From positions 3,472,001 to 3,536,000 of the forward strand of contig NZ_CP107575.1 in the NCBI RefSeq assembly GCF_025854375.1: 64,000 nucleotides of DNA, written 5' to 3'. This document shows positions 28,649 through 37,656 of this stretch, in pieces (within the stretch, counting starts at the first letter, position 1; each line of letters opens with the position of its first letter). Source of the stretch: Glutamicibacter sp. JL.03c (lineage in GTDB: Bacteria > Actinomycetota > Actinomycetes > Actinomycetales > Micrococcaceae). Below the pieces are notes generated by a model, which was not told the DNA's origin, made no database searches, and was given only the letters and a program-made list of their open reading frames with translations. The position numbers and the translations under genes are program-made.

Positions 28649-29569
28649 TTAAACGTGGGTGCGGGAGATGCAGCTGTGCAGATAGTTCCGCGTGCGCGTG
28701 GCAATCGGCAGCGGCACCGAGAAATCGGCGACCGGGTACATGTCCTGCTCCACAATGCCGAAGATCGGGCGGCCCAGCTTCTCCACTTCCTGCAGCACCT
28801 CGTTCAGGTCGGGCAGGCCCGATGGCGGCTCGCACATGACCCCGGCCAGGTTGGCCGCGGCCCAGGTCATGTCCTGCTCGCGCACGGTGGCCAGGATGTC
28901 CGGGTTGATCTGCTTCAGGTGCAGGTAGCCGATGCGTTCCGGGAAGCGGCGGATCAGATCCACGCTGGAGGCTCCGCCGTATTCGGCGTGGCCGGTGTCC
29001 AGGCACAGGGTGGTGAACTGCGGGTCGGTGACTTCGAGGAACTTCTCGATGTCGCCCTGGCCGCAGACGTGGGAGTCCGCGTGGGAGTGGAACTGCTGTT
29101 TGAGCCCGAATTCCTCCTGCAGGATCCTGCCCAACCGGTCGTGGCCCTTGGCCAGCGAGTCCCAGCCTTCGGCTTCCAGGATGCCCGGTTCCAGTGCCTG
29201 CCCGGTGACGTCATCACGCCACATCGCCGGGATGACCACGATGTGCTCGCCGCCCATGGCGGCGGTCAGCTCGGCGACCTTGCGGGCCGGCTCCCAGGCT
29301 TCTTCCCAGGCGTTGGCGCTGCCGTCGATCCCGCGGTGGAAGGCGGTGAACACGGTGCCGGCGCAGACGTTCAGGTCGCGGGCGGCCAGCTCATCAGCGA
29401 GCCGGGAAGGGTCGGTCGGCAGGTAGCCGTAGGGGCCCAGCTCGATGGTCTTGTAGCCGGCTTCGGCCACCTCGTCGAGGAAGCGCTGCCACGGGGTCTG
29501 CTTCGGGTCATCGGCAAACCAGACGCCCCAGGAGTCAGGAGCCGTTCCGATGGTGATGTTCTGTGCCAT
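28649..29569 (-). CDS. iolE: Inosose dehydratase-like TIM-barrel protein
   Basis: This 306-residue protein begins MAQNITIGTAPDSWGVWF, a segment typical of actinobacterial and rhizobial IolE-like dehydratases, and continues with KTIELGPYGYLPTDP. Metal ligands probably lie in FHSHADSHVCGQGD, LCLDTGHAEYGG and IGYLHLKQINPD. IolE removes water from scyllo-inosose to give the trihydroxycyclohexanedione used by IolD. The ATG at 29569 was chosen; an upstream extension of 63 residues has no family sequence. It lies between iolA and iolG in the operon. Confidence 0.85.
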   Translation of the reverse strand: MAQNITIGTAPDSWGVWFADDPKQTPWQRFLDEVAEAGYKTIELGPYGYLPTDPSRLADELAARDLNVCAGTVFTAFHRGIDGSANAWEEAWEPARKVAELTAAMGGEHIVVIPAMWRDDVTGQALEPGILEAEGWDSLAKGHDRLGRILQEEFGLKQQFHSHADSHVCGQGDIEKFLEVTDPQFTTLCLDTGHAEYGGASSVDLIRRFPERIGYLHLKQINPDILATVREQDMTWAAANLAGVMCEPPSGLPDLNEVLQEVEKLGRPIFGIVEQDMYPVADFSVPLPIATRTRNYLHSCISRTHV

Positions 29570-29598
29570 GATGCGTACCGTTTCTCTGGCTGAAAAGG

Positions 29599-31113
29599 CT
29601 AGTTGGATGGGAAGTTGAAAGTCGCGGCCGTGCCCTTGGCTGGTTCTGGCCAGCGCTGGGTGATGGCCTTGCCGCGGGTGTAGAAGCGCACGCCGTCCGG
29701 GCCATAGATGTGGTGCTCGCCGAATAGCGAGTCCTTCCAGCCGCCGAAGGAGTGCCACGCCACCGGCACCGGCAGCGGCACGTTCACGCCGACCATGCCC
29801 ACCTGGATGCGGCGGGTGTAGGTGCGGGCGTGGGCGCCGGAGGAGGTGAAGATGGCGGTGCCATTGCCGTAGGGGTTGGCGTTGACCACATCGATGGCCT
29901 CGTCCAGGGAATCCACGCGCAGCACCACCAGGACCGGGCCGAAGATCTCCTCGGTGTAGGCGCTCATTTCGCGGCTAACCTTGTCGATGATGGTCGGGCC
30001 GACGAAGAAGCCGTTTTCGTGGTCCTTGACCACCAGGTCGCGTCCGTCGATCACCAGTGCGGCGCCGGCCTGCTCGGCTTCGCCAACGATCTTCTGCAGG
30101 CGGGACTTGGAGGCCGGGGTGATGACCGGACCCATATCGGCCTTCTCATCAAAGCCATGCGAGACGTTGACCTTGCCGGCGTGCTCGGCGAGCTTATCCA
30201 CCAGGGCGTCGGCGGCATCGCCGACGGCCACGGCCACGGAGATGGCCATGCAGCGCTGGCCGGCGGAGCCGAAGGCGGCGGCGTTGATGTGGTCGGCGGC
30301 CAGGTCCATATCGGCATCCGGCATGATGACTGCGTGGTTCTTCGCCCCGCCCAGTGCCTGCACGCGCTTGCCGTGCTTGGTGGCGGTTTCGTGCACGTAC
30401 TTGGCGATCGGGGTGGAGCCGACGAAGGAGATGCCGTCGATATCAGGGTGCGACAGCAGTCCGTCCACGGTGTCCTTGCCGCCGTGCAGCACCTGGAAGA
30501 CACCGTCTGGCAGGCCGGCCTCCTTGAACAGCTGGGCGATCAGCAGCGAGGCGGACGGGTCGCGCTCGGATGGCTTGAGGATGAAGGCGTTGCCGGTGGC
30601 GATGGCCACCGGGGCCATCCACAGCGGCACCATGACCGGGAAGTTGAACGGGGTGATGCCGGCGACCACGCCCAGTGGCTGGCGGAAGGAGAAGACATCG
30701 ATGCCGGTGGAGACCTGGTCGGAGTATTCGCCCTTCAGCGACTGCGAGATGCCGCAGGCGTACTCGACGACTTCGATGCCCCGGCTGATTTCGCCGGCGG
30801 CGTCCGAGAGGACCTTGCCGTGCTCGCTGGTGATGATGCGGGCCAGCTCGTCGGTGTGCTCGGTGAGCAGCTGCTGGAAGCGGAAGAGGATCTTGCTGCG
30901 CTTGGCGATCGATACTTCGCCCCAGGTTTCGGACGCTGCCTTGGCGATGGCGACGGCCTGGGCCAGGTCCTCGTCATTGGCCAGGCGCAGCTGGCCGGTG
31001 ACCTCGCCGGTCGCTGGGTTGTAGACCGGCTGGGTTTCGGTGCCGGTGCCCGCCGAAGGGGCGCCGTTGATGTAGTGCAGGATTTCTGCGACGTCGGTGG
31101 CGATGGTAGTCAT
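29599..31113 (-). CDS. iolA: Methylmalonate/malonate-semialdehyde dehydrogenase (CoA-acylating)
   Basis: This 504-residue aldehyde dehydrogenase-family enzyme converts malonic semialdehyde to acetyl-CoA and CO2 at the end of inositol breakdown. The start MTTIATDVAEILHYING at 31113 follows AAAGGAAG. Family features are GITPFNFPVMVPLWM, the NAD-binding LKPSERDPSAS, FVGSTPIAKYVHE and the catalytic cysteine in GSAGQRCMAIS. VARMVGVNVPLPVPVAW-like C-terminal sequence (MVGVNVPLPVPVAWHSFGGW) is characteristic of MmsA/IolA. It lies between iolD and iolE. Confidence 0.95.
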   Translation of the reverse strand: MTTIATDVAEILHYINGAPSAGTGTETQPVYNPATGEVTGQLRLANDEDLAQAVAIAKAASETWGEVSIAKRSKILFRFQQLLTEHTDELARIITSEHGKVLSDAAGEISRGIEVVEYACGISQSLKGEYSDQVSTGIDVFSFRQPLGVVAGITPFNFPVMVPLWMAPVAIATGNAFILKPSERDPSASLLIAQLFKEAGLPDGVFQVLHGGKDTVDGLLSHPDIDGISFVGSTPIAKYVHETATKHGKRVQALGGAKNHAVIMPDADMDLAADHINAAAFGSAGQRCMAISVAVAVGDAADALVDKLAEHAGKVNVSHGFDEKADMGPVITPASKSRLQKIVGEAEQAGAALVIDGRDLVVKDHENGFFVGPTIIDKVSREMSAYTEEIFGPVLVVLRVDSLDEAIDVVNANPYGNGTAIFTSSGAHARTYTRRIQVGMVGVNVPLPVPVAWHSFGGWKDSLFGEHHIYGPDGVRFYTRGKAITQRWPEPAKGTAATFNFPSN

Positions 31114-31156
31114 TGCTGTTCTTCCTTTGAAGTTCTGAAGTTTTCTGGTTTCTGCC

Positions 31157-33103
31157 TTAGCCCAGCAGGGGCTTTTGGCGTGCCTTGTGCTTGGTGTAGT
31201 TCTGGTAGGCCGTTTGGGTGCTCTCCAGCTCGGCGACTTCGCTGACCGGGACATCCCACCAGGATTCGCTCGATGGAGCATCGGCGTAGAGGTCCGATTC
31301 GATGTGGATCAGGATGGGTCCCGAGCCCTCCGGTGCGGCCTTGGCTTCGGCCACCGCCGCTGACAGGTCGTCGATGGCGTTCGGTCCCGGGGCGATCCGG
31401 ATGACCTTCACGCCCAGGGATTCGGCGTTGGTGGCCAGGTCCACCGGCAAGGTGGCTCCGTCATCGAAGCTGTGGTGCTCGGCATCCAGCGTGCGGTACT
31501 TCGTGCCGAAGCGCTGGGAGCCCAGGGACTCGGACAGGGCGCCGATGGAGGCGTAGCCGTGGTTCTGGATCAGCACGGTGATCAGCTTCAGCCCCTCGGC
31601 CACGGCGGTGACCAGCTCGGTGTGCATCATCAGGTACGAGCCGTCGCCCACCATGACCACCACGTCGCGGTGCTCCTGGTTCCCGCGCGCAGCCTCGTCG
31701 ATCGCTGCGCGCTTGATCCCCAGCCCGCCGGCGATCTCGTAGCCCATGCAGGAGTATCCGTATTCCACGTGGTAGCCGTAAGGGTCCGAAACCCGCCACA
31801 TCTTGTGCAGGTCCCCGGGCAGCGATCCGGCGGCGCAGACCACGACGTCCCGGGGGTCCATGGCCTGGTTGACCGCGCCGATGATGGCGTTCTGGCTGAC
31901 CAGCGGCGAGAGGCGCTCGGCGAAGGCCTCGTCCACGGTGGCATCCCAGCGCTGCTTTTCGCTGGCGGCCTGGACTTCCAGGGCACCGTCCACCCGGTAG
32001 CCGGTCAAGGCTTCGCGCAGGGCAATCAGGGCCTTGCGGGCGTCGGCCACTACCGGCAGCACGGTGCCGTGCTTGTAGGCATCCAGGGCCGCGACGTTGA
32101 TGTTCACGAACTTCACGTCGGGGTTCTGGAAGGCGGTGCGGCTGGCGGTGGTGAAGTCCTCGTAGCGGGTGCCGATGCCGATGATCAGATCCGCCTGCTC
32201 GGCCAGCGCATTGGCGGCGGTGGTTCCGGTGGAGCCGATGGCGCCCAGCGAGTACTTCGAGTCCCAGGGCAGCACGCCCACGCCAGCCTGGGTATTGCCT
32301 ACCGGGATGCCGGTGGCCTCGCAGAATTCGGCCAGTTCCCCGGTGGCAAAGGCGTAGAGCACCCCGCCGCCGGCCACGATCAGCGGGCGCTTGGCGGCGC
32401 GGATCATCCTGGCCGCTTCGGCGATATCCTGGGCCTCTGGCTCGGGGCGGCGGATCTTCCACTCGCGCTCGGCAAAGAATTCTTCCGGGAAGTCGAAGGC
32501 CTCGGCCTGCACGTCCTGGGGCAGCGAGATGGTCACCGCACCGGTTTCCGCCGGGTCGGTGAGCACCCGCAGCCCGTGGTGCAGGGCGCTGGCCAGCTGC
32601 TCCGGGCGGGTGACGCGATCGAAGTACTTGGACAGCGGGCGGAAGGCATCATTGACGGTGATGTCATAGCCGTGCGGCATTTCCAGCTGCTGCAGCACCG
32701 GGTCCGCGGCGCGGGTGGCGAAGGTGTCCGAAGGCAGCAGCAGCACCGGCAGGCGGTTGGCCGTGGCCAGCGCCGCGCCGGTCAGCAGGTTGGAGGAGCC
32801 CGGGCCGATGGAGGTGGAGACCGCGTAGGTGGCCCGGCGTCGGGTGTGCCGCGCGTAGGCGACGGCCTGGTGCGACTGGGCCTGCTCGTTGCGGCCCTGG
32901 TAGTAAGGCATCAGGCTTGGGTCCTTGGCCTGCCACTGCTTCAGCGCCTGGCCTACGCCGGCGACATTGCCGTGGCCGAAGATGCCGAACATGCCAGGGA
33001 TCAGCCGTTCACGGTACTGGGTTCCGCCGATGGAATCCACCGTGTACTGGCGGCCGAGGAATTCCACAACCGCCTGGGCGACGGTCATTGTGCGTGTAGT
33101 CAT
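31157..33103 (-). CDS. iolD: 3D-(3,5/4)-trihydroxycyclohexane-1,2-dione acylhydrolase
   Basis: IolD is a thiamine-diphosphate enzyme that opens the cyclohexanedione ring to 5-deoxy-glucuronate. The 648-residue length fits. The N-terminal pyrimidine-binding domain includes IPGMFGIFGHGNVAGVGQAL. The C-terminal ThDP motif starts at GDGSYLMMHTELVTAV and ends at the Asn of VLIQNHGYASIG. The central domain has VAGGGVLYA. A second ATG five codons into the gene is an alternative start. It lies 15 bp after the aldolase-like gene and 43 bp before iolA. Confidence 0.95.
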   Translation of the reverse strand: MTTRTMTVAQAVVEFLGRQYTVDSIGGTQYRERLIPGMFGIFGHGNVAGVGQALKQWQAKDPSLMPYYQGRNEQAQSHQAVAYARHTRRRATYAVSTSIGPGSSNLLTGAALATANRLPVLLLPSDTFATRAADPVLQQLEMPHGYDITVNDAFRPLSKYFDRVTRPEQLASALHHGLRVLTDPAETGAVTISLPQDVQAEAFDFPEEFFAEREWKIRRPEPEAQDIAEAARMIRAAKRPLIVAGGGVLYAFATGELAEFCEATGIPVGNTQAGVGVLPWDSKYSLGAIGSTGTTAANALAEQADLIIGIGTRYEDFTTASRTAFQNPDVKFVNINVAALDAYKHGTVLPVVADARKALIALREALTGYRVDGALEVQAASEKQRWDATVDEAFAERLSPLVSQNAIIGAVNQAMDPRDVVVCAAGSLPGDLHKMWRVSDPYGYHVEYGYSCMGYEIAGGLGIKRAAIDEAARGNQEHRDVVVMVGDGSYLMMHTELVTAVAEGLKLITVLIQNHGYASIGALSESLGSQRFGTKYRTLDAEHHSFDDGATLPVDLATNAESLGVKVIRIAPGPNAIDDLSAAVAEAKAAPEGSGPILIHIESDLYADAPSSESWWDVPVSEVAELESTQTAYQNYTKHKARQKPLLG

Positions 33104-33118
33104 CGAGCTTTGTCCTTC

Positions 33119-34048
33119 TCAGCTTCGTGCCGGTGCGGTGGTGTTCAGTAGCGATGCGGCGGTGGCCACGGCGGCGGCCACGTCGCCATCTTCGGGGTAG
33201 AGCAGGGTGCGTCCCACGGTCAGGCCCTGGACTCCGGGCTGCGCCAGGGCGGCCTGCCAGGAGGCGAAGACCTCATCCGGGCTGCCGGCCGGGTCCCCGC
33301 CGAGCAGGACCGTGGGCAAGGTGGTGGCGGCCATGACCCGCTCCATCTCCGCCACCACCGGGATCTTCAGCCAGGTGTAGGCGCTGGATTCGCCCAGCCC
33401 TGCGGCGATGCCCATGGACTTGATGACCGCGTCGGGGCGCAGGTCGTTGACGACCTTGCCTTCCACGCGCTTGGAGATGAACGGCTCGACCATCGCGACC
33501 AGCTGGTGCCGGGCCAAGTCGGAGACCGCGTCGGCGGTGGCCTGTAGGGTCTTGACGGTGTCCTGGTCCTCGTAGCTGATCCGGGTGAGCATTTTCCCGC
33601 CGTCGGCGCCCAGGGCTGCCAGGGCGGAGGCGGTGTGCCCGGTGAACCGGTCGTCGATCTCGTTGACCAGGCCGGTCAGTCCGCCGCGGTTCATCGAGCC
33701 GAAGACCAGCTTGCCTTCCAGAGCACCGAGCAGCAGCAGGTCATCGAGGATATCCGGGGAGGCGAGCACCCCGTCGCAGGCAGGATTCTGCAGGGCGATC
33801 TGCAACCGGTCCAGCAGCTCGCGGCGGTCGGCCATGGCGGTGGCGCGCTTGCCGACCGACAGGGCCCCGCGAGCCGGATGGTCCGCGGCGATGATGAAGT
33901 TCTGGCGTCCCAGCACCGGTCCGGCATGCTTCCGGCGGGCGGCCGCGGCGCGCTGCACCGAGGCCGGGTCCTCGAGACGCTGGCGGGTGAGGGATTCATA
34001 GCGGCGCGGGTCTTCGCGATCCACGCTCAGTTCGGTTACCTGTTGCAT
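33119..34048 (-). CDS. Cgl0159-family (beta/alpha)8 protein, probable DKGP aldolase
   Basis: This 309-residue protein starts MQQVTELSVDREDPRRYESL. It matches the Cgl0159-type TIM-barrel family, named after a gene of the C. glutamicum inositol cluster. Motifs of class I aldolases are visible: FIIAADHPARGALSVG near the N-terminus, MVEPFISKRVEGKVVNDL, and PVLLGGDPA-like (TVLLGGDPAGSPDEVF) at the phosphate-binding end. No IolJ homologue is otherwise seen in the window and the gene lies 2 bp after iolC. I infer that it cleaves 2-deoxy-5-keto-gluconate 6-phosphate to DHAP and malonic semialdehyde. Confidence 0.82.
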   Translation of the reverse strand: MQQVTELSVDREDPRRYESLTRQRLEDPASVQRAAAARRKHAGPVLGRQNFIIAADHPARGALSVGKRATAMADRRELLDRLQIALQNPACDGVLASPDILDDLLLLGALEGKLVFGSMNRGGLTGLVNEIDDRFTGHTASALAALGADGGKMLTRISYEDQDTVKTLQATADAVSDLARHQLVAMVEPFISKRVEGKVVNDLRPDAVIKSMGIAAGLGESSAYTWLKIPVVAEMERVMAATTLPTVLLGGDPAGSPDEVFASWQAALAQPGVQGLTVGRTLLYPEDGDVAAAVATAASLLNTTAPARS

Positions 34049-34050
34049 GA

Positions 34051-35043
34051 CTAGACCAGATCTTTCTGGGAGGCGGGAACGGTGCGGCCGCGCTCGGCCA
34101 GCAGGGAGTTCACTTCTTCGGGGGTCGGCATGGCGTCGGAGCAGGCGACCTGGGAGGCGACGATGGCGCCGGCGGCGTTGGCGTAGTCCAATACCTGTTC
34201 CAGCGGCCAGCCGGAGAGCAGTCCGTGGCAGAAGGCTCCGCCGAAGGAGTCTCCTGCGCCCAGTCCGTTGGCGGTCTGCACGGGCACCGGCGCGGAGACC
34301 ACGCGTTCGGTGCGGGTTTTGGCCATCACGCCTTCGGGGCCGAGCTTGACCACGGCGATCTGCACCCCGGCCTCCAGAAGGCGGTCGGCCTGCTCGTCGG
34401 GAGTCCCTTCGCCGACGGCAACGGTGCACTCGGCGTCGTTGCCGATGGCGACGGTGGCGGAGGCGAGGGCCGCGGTAACCTGTTCGCGGGCCTGTTCCAC
34501 CGAATCCCAGAACATCGGGCGGTAATCCAGGTCCAGGATGGTGAACTGGCCTTCGGCCAGCGAGCCGGCTGGGCGGGCTTCATAGGCTGCCAGCTGGGCG
34601 CTGCGTGATGGTTCGCGGCTCAGGCCGGTGACGGTGCTCCAGAAGATCCTGGAATTCTTGACGGCGTCCAGGTCGATGTCGCTGGTGTTGATGTTCCAGT
34701 CCGGGGCCATCGGGAAGCGGCCGTAGAAGTACAGCGGGAAGTCATCTGGTGGCAGGATGGCGCAGAAGGTGACCGGGGTCTGCAGGCTGGCGTCGCGGGT
34801 GACCAGGGAGCGGTCCACGTTGTAGCGGTCCAGCTCGCGTTCCAGGAAGGTCCCGAAGTCGTCGTCGCCAACCTTGGTGATCACGCCGGTGTCGCGCCCG
34901 TGGCGGGCTGCTGCTACTGCAACGTTGGTGGCAGAACCGCCGAGGTACTTGCCGAAGGAGTTCACGTCGGCCAGGGATACGCCGATGTCATTCGGGTAGA
35001 CATCAACACTGATGCGTCCGAGGGTGAGTACGTCGTAAGTCAC
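34051..35043 (-). CDS. iolC: 5-dehydro-2-deoxygluconokinase
   Basis: IolC phosphorylates 2-deoxy-5-keto-D-gluconate. The 330-residue product is a PfkB-family sugar kinase: N-terminal VLTLGRISVDVYPND, GGSATNVAVAAARHG, and the C-terminal anion hole GLGAGDSFGGAFCHG with its catalytic aspartate. The start is GTG with AAAGGACG upstream. It is the first gene of the operon iolC-aldolase-iolD-iolA-iolE-iolG-iolH. An IolR-like element lies about 110 bp upstream. Confidence 0.94.
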   Translation of the reverse strand: MTYDVLTLGRISVDVYPNDIGVSLADVNSFGKYLGGSATNVAVAAARHGRDTGVITKVGDDDFGTFLERELDRYNVDRSLVTRDASLQTPVTFCAILPPDDFPLYFYGRFPMAPDWNINTSDIDLDAVKNSRIFWSTVTGLSREPSRSAQLAAYEARPAGSLAEGQFTILDLDYRPMFWDSVEQAREQVTAALASATVAIGNDAECTVAVGEGTPDEQADRLLEAGVQIAVVKLGPEGVMAKTRTERVVSAPVPVQTANGLGAGDSFGGAFCHGLLSGWPLEQVLDYANAAGAIVASQVACSDAMPTPEEVNSLLAERGRTVPASQKDLV

Positions 35044-35370
35044 GCGGATCGACGTCCTTTCGAGTCAGGAGTTCAGGGGTCGGCCAGCTGCCGACAATGT
35101 GAACGGTGCCACAGGAAATACTTTGCACCATCAGACAGCGCCTGTCAAAGGTTTGTACTGACATATTTACAACATGAGTAACACAAGCGGCGGAAATCCC
35201 CGGAAAATCAGTGTTTTTCGTGCCCCGGCGACACAGAAAATTAAGAAAATTTCTCAATACTATGTCCTGACTTTATGACTTGGACGCCGAGGATCTGCCG
35301 GACAAAGCCGGCCCGGGCCGCGGGAAACGCTAGGCTCTTAAGGAAGCATCTGCGACACCCAGGAGGAACC
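35044..35370. promoter_or_regulatory. Divergent promoter region of iolC operon and LacI gene
   Basis: No gene is seen in these 327 bp. TTGTACTGACAT (35153-35164) repeats the half-site found at 10775, next to CTGTCAAAGG. ATGTCCTGACTT (35262-35273) is a second near-match to the IolR consensus, closer to the LacI gene. The region around 35150-35275 is AT-rich. Confidence 0.5.
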
Positions 35371-36378
35371 GTGGCCACAGGACGCCGTCGTGCAACCATC
35401 TATGACGTTGCCCAGGCCGCCGGCGTTTCCAAATCACTGGTCTCCCTGGTGCTGCGCGGCTCCCCCAGCGTCTCTGCTCCACGTCGCGCGGCCGTGCTGG
35501 CGGCCATCGAGGAATTGGACTACCGTCCCAGCCACGCCGCCACCGCGCTGGCCGGCGGAACCAGCCAGACTGTCGGCGTGGTCATCGATGACTACACGAA
35601 CGTCTGGTTCGTGGAGCTGCTGCGCGGCCTCCAGGAAGGGCTGGCCAGCGCGGGATTGCGCATCGCGGTCTCCGATCGCACGCTCAATGCCCATGTCGAG
35701 TCGGACCCATTGGACGGATTTCTCAGCACCCGGGTCGAAGCACTGGTGCTGGCCACCGAGCCGACGCCCGCCATGCGCTTTCCCTCCCAGATCCCGGTGA
35801 TCATCGCAGGCAACAGGGCCACCAAGGTGCCCGGCGCTGATATCGCTGCCAGCGATGACCGCTTGGGCGCCAGGCGGGCCGTTGAGCACCTCATTTCCCT
35901 GGGGCACCGGAACATCGGCCACATCGCAGGCGGCGGCGGATCCTCGCACCTGCGAATCCTGGGGTACCGGGATGCCGTTGAATCCGCAGGCCTGGCCGAA
36001 CACGTTGTCACCCTCGGCGAGCTGACGACCGAGCACAGCGGATACTTGTGCGCCATGGAGTTGCTGCGAAGCTCGCCCGAGACCACCGCCATCCTGGCCG
36101 GCAATGATTCCATGGCCATGGGGGCCCTGGCCGCAGCCCGGGAGAACGGCCTGTGCGTTCCCGAGGATCTGTCAATCGTCGGATACGATAATTCGCCGCT
36201 GGCCGACACCCAGCTGTTGCGCTTGACCACGGTTGACAGCCGGAATCACGCCGTGGGATTGCACGTCGCCGAGCAAGTCCTGTCGCGCCTTGCGGACCCT
36301 GGGCGGGCTCCCCAGGTCGTTTCCCTGGAACCCGCCCTGGTTGAACGCGGGACCTGCGCGAGCGCACGCGAGACCTGA
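35371..36378 (+). CDS. LacI-family transcriptional regulator
   Basis: This 335-residue repressor uses the GTG at 35371 behind a perfect AGGAGG; a longer frame upstream adds 32 Arg-rich residues with no family match. The helix-turn-helix is TIYDVAQAAGVSKSLVSLVL and the ligand domain contains LSIVGYDNSPLADTQ. It lies directly upstream of a Gfo/Idh-TIM-barrel pair, with the palindrome TTTTGGAGCGCTCCAAAA (36432-36449) in between. It shares its recognition helix with the LacI protein at 17462. Confidence 0.9.
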   Translation: MATGRRRATIYDVAQAAGVSKSLVSLVLRGSPSVSAPRRAAVLAAIEELDYRPSHAATALAGGTSQTVGVVIDDYTNVWFVELLRGLQEGLASAGLRIAVSDRTLNAHVESDPLDGFLSTRVEALVLATEPTPAMRFPSQIPVIIAGNRATKVPGADIAASDDRLGARRAVEHLISLGHRNIGHIAGGGGSSHLRILGYRDAVESAGLAEHVVTLGELTTEHSGYLCAMELLRSSPETTAILAGNDSMAMGALAAARENGLCVPEDLSIVGYDNSPLADTQLLRLTTVDSRNHAVGLHVAEQVLSRLADPGRAPQVVSLEPALVERGTCASARET

Positions 36379-36431
36379 TTAATTCTTCCCGGAAGAACTC
36401 TTGACCATTCGCCGAATCCGGTTCTACACTT

Positions 36432-36449
36432 TTTTGGAGCGCTCCAAAA
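36432..36449. promoter_or_regulatory. Perfect 18-bp LacI-type operator palindrome
   Basis: TTTTGGAGCGCTCCAAAA lies 35 bp before the dehydrogenase start at 36484 and 54 bp after the LacI stop. The central GCGC and flanking A/T runs are typical of LacI sites. TTGGACCGTTCCAA at 19796 is related. Confidence 0.8.
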
Positions 36450-36483
36450 TATCCGTTGATTCAATTTTCCCAGGAGAAATTCC

Positions 36484-37656
36484 GTGACAAAATCTATCGG
36501 CATTGCCGTCATTGGTGCCGGCATGGCCGGGCTGTCGCACATTGCTGGCTACCGCACCGCACCGACTCTGTACAACCCGGATTTGCCACCGCTGCGCTAT
36601 GTGGCCGTGGCCGACGTGAATACCGAGCTCGCCGCGAAGGTCGCCAAGCGCTACGGCTACGAGAAGGCGCTCGGCTCATGGCAAGAAGTCGCCGCAGATC
36701 CCGACATTGATGTGGTTTCGGTCGTTATCGCCAACCGCTTCCACCGCGAAGCAGTGGAAGGGCTGCTCGCCGCGGGAAAGCACGTCCTGTGCGAGAAGCC
36801 GCTGGCCGACACCTTGGAGGAGGCGGAGGCGATGGCTGACGCGGCGCGCAATGCCTCGTCCGTAGCCCGCGTTGGATTCACTTTCCGCCGCACCCCAGGG
36901 ATCGCGGCAATCCGCGACTTGATCAACGATGGCACGCTGGGCAAGGTGCTGCACTTCTCTGGCCGCTACTGGACCGACTACGGCCACAGCACGCAGGCGC
37001 CGATGAGCTGGCGGTTCAAAGGCCAGCCCGGCTCTGGTGCATTGGCCGACGTCGGAAGCCACCTTGCGTATGTTGCCGAATTCCTGGCCGGTGATATCAC
37101 CTCGGTCAGCGGCGGCCAGCTGCGCACGAGCATTACCGAGCGCTTCCTGCCAGCCGGCGCCGTCACGGGCCACGATCTCGTGGAACTGAGCGACAAGTCC
37201 GAGCCGGTGGAGAACGACGACTACGCAGCGTTCAACGTCCAATTCCCCCAGGCATCGGGAAGCCTGGAAGTTTCCCGCGTCGCGGCCGGGCATCCGAACA
37301 CGCTGACTTTCGAAGTATTCTGCGAAAAGGGCGCGGCACGCTTCAACCAGCTGAATCCCTCGCAAATCGAAATCATGCTCAGCGACGGCGCGGCTGCTAC
37401 CAACGGCTACCGCACGGTCAATCTCGGCCCAGAGCACGCCTACATCGGCGGCGGGCTGCCGATGGATGCTCCAGGGGTTGGCTTCGGGCAAAACGACGCT
37501 TTCGGCTATCAGGCCCGCGCTTTCCTCGACGAAGTGTGCGGTGCAGCGACAAACCTGCCTGCCAACGCAACCTTCGATGAAGGCGTGCACAACATGAAAA
37601 TCCTGCAGGCTGTCGTCCAGTCCGCAAGCAATGACGGAAAGCAGGTCGCCCTGTGA
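36484..37656 (+). CDS. Gfo/Idh/MocA-family dehydrogenase
   Basis: This 390-residue oxidoreductase has a Rossmann motif (IAVIGAGMAGLSHIAGY), the EKP motif (VLCEKPLADTLEEAEAM) and SWRFKGQPGSGALADVGSHL in the catalytic domain. Members of this longer subfamily act on sugars or their glycosides as well as cyclitols. The GTG start of the next gene overlaps its stop (GTGA at 37653), so the two are coupled. A LacI operator precedes it. It probably forms a regulon of two genes with its own repressor. Confidence 0.9.
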   Translation: MTKSIGIAVIGAGMAGLSHIAGYRTAPTLYNPDLPPLRYVAVADVNTELAAKVAKRYGYEKALGSWQEVAADPDIDVVSVVIANRFHREAVEGLLAAGKHVLCEKPLADTLEEAEAMADAARNASSVARVGFTFRRTPGIAAIRDLINDGTLGKVLHFSGRYWTDYGHSTQAPMSWRFKGQPGSGALADVGSHLAYVAEFLAGDITSVSGGQLRTSITERFLPAGAVTGHDLVELSDKSEPVENDDYAAFNVQFPQASGSLEVSRVAAGHPNTLTFEVFCEKGAARFNQLNPSQIEIMLSDGAAATNGYRTVNLGPEHAYIGGGLPMDAPGVGFGQNDAFGYQARAFLDEVCGAATNLPANATFDEGVHNMKILQAVVQSASNDGKQVAL

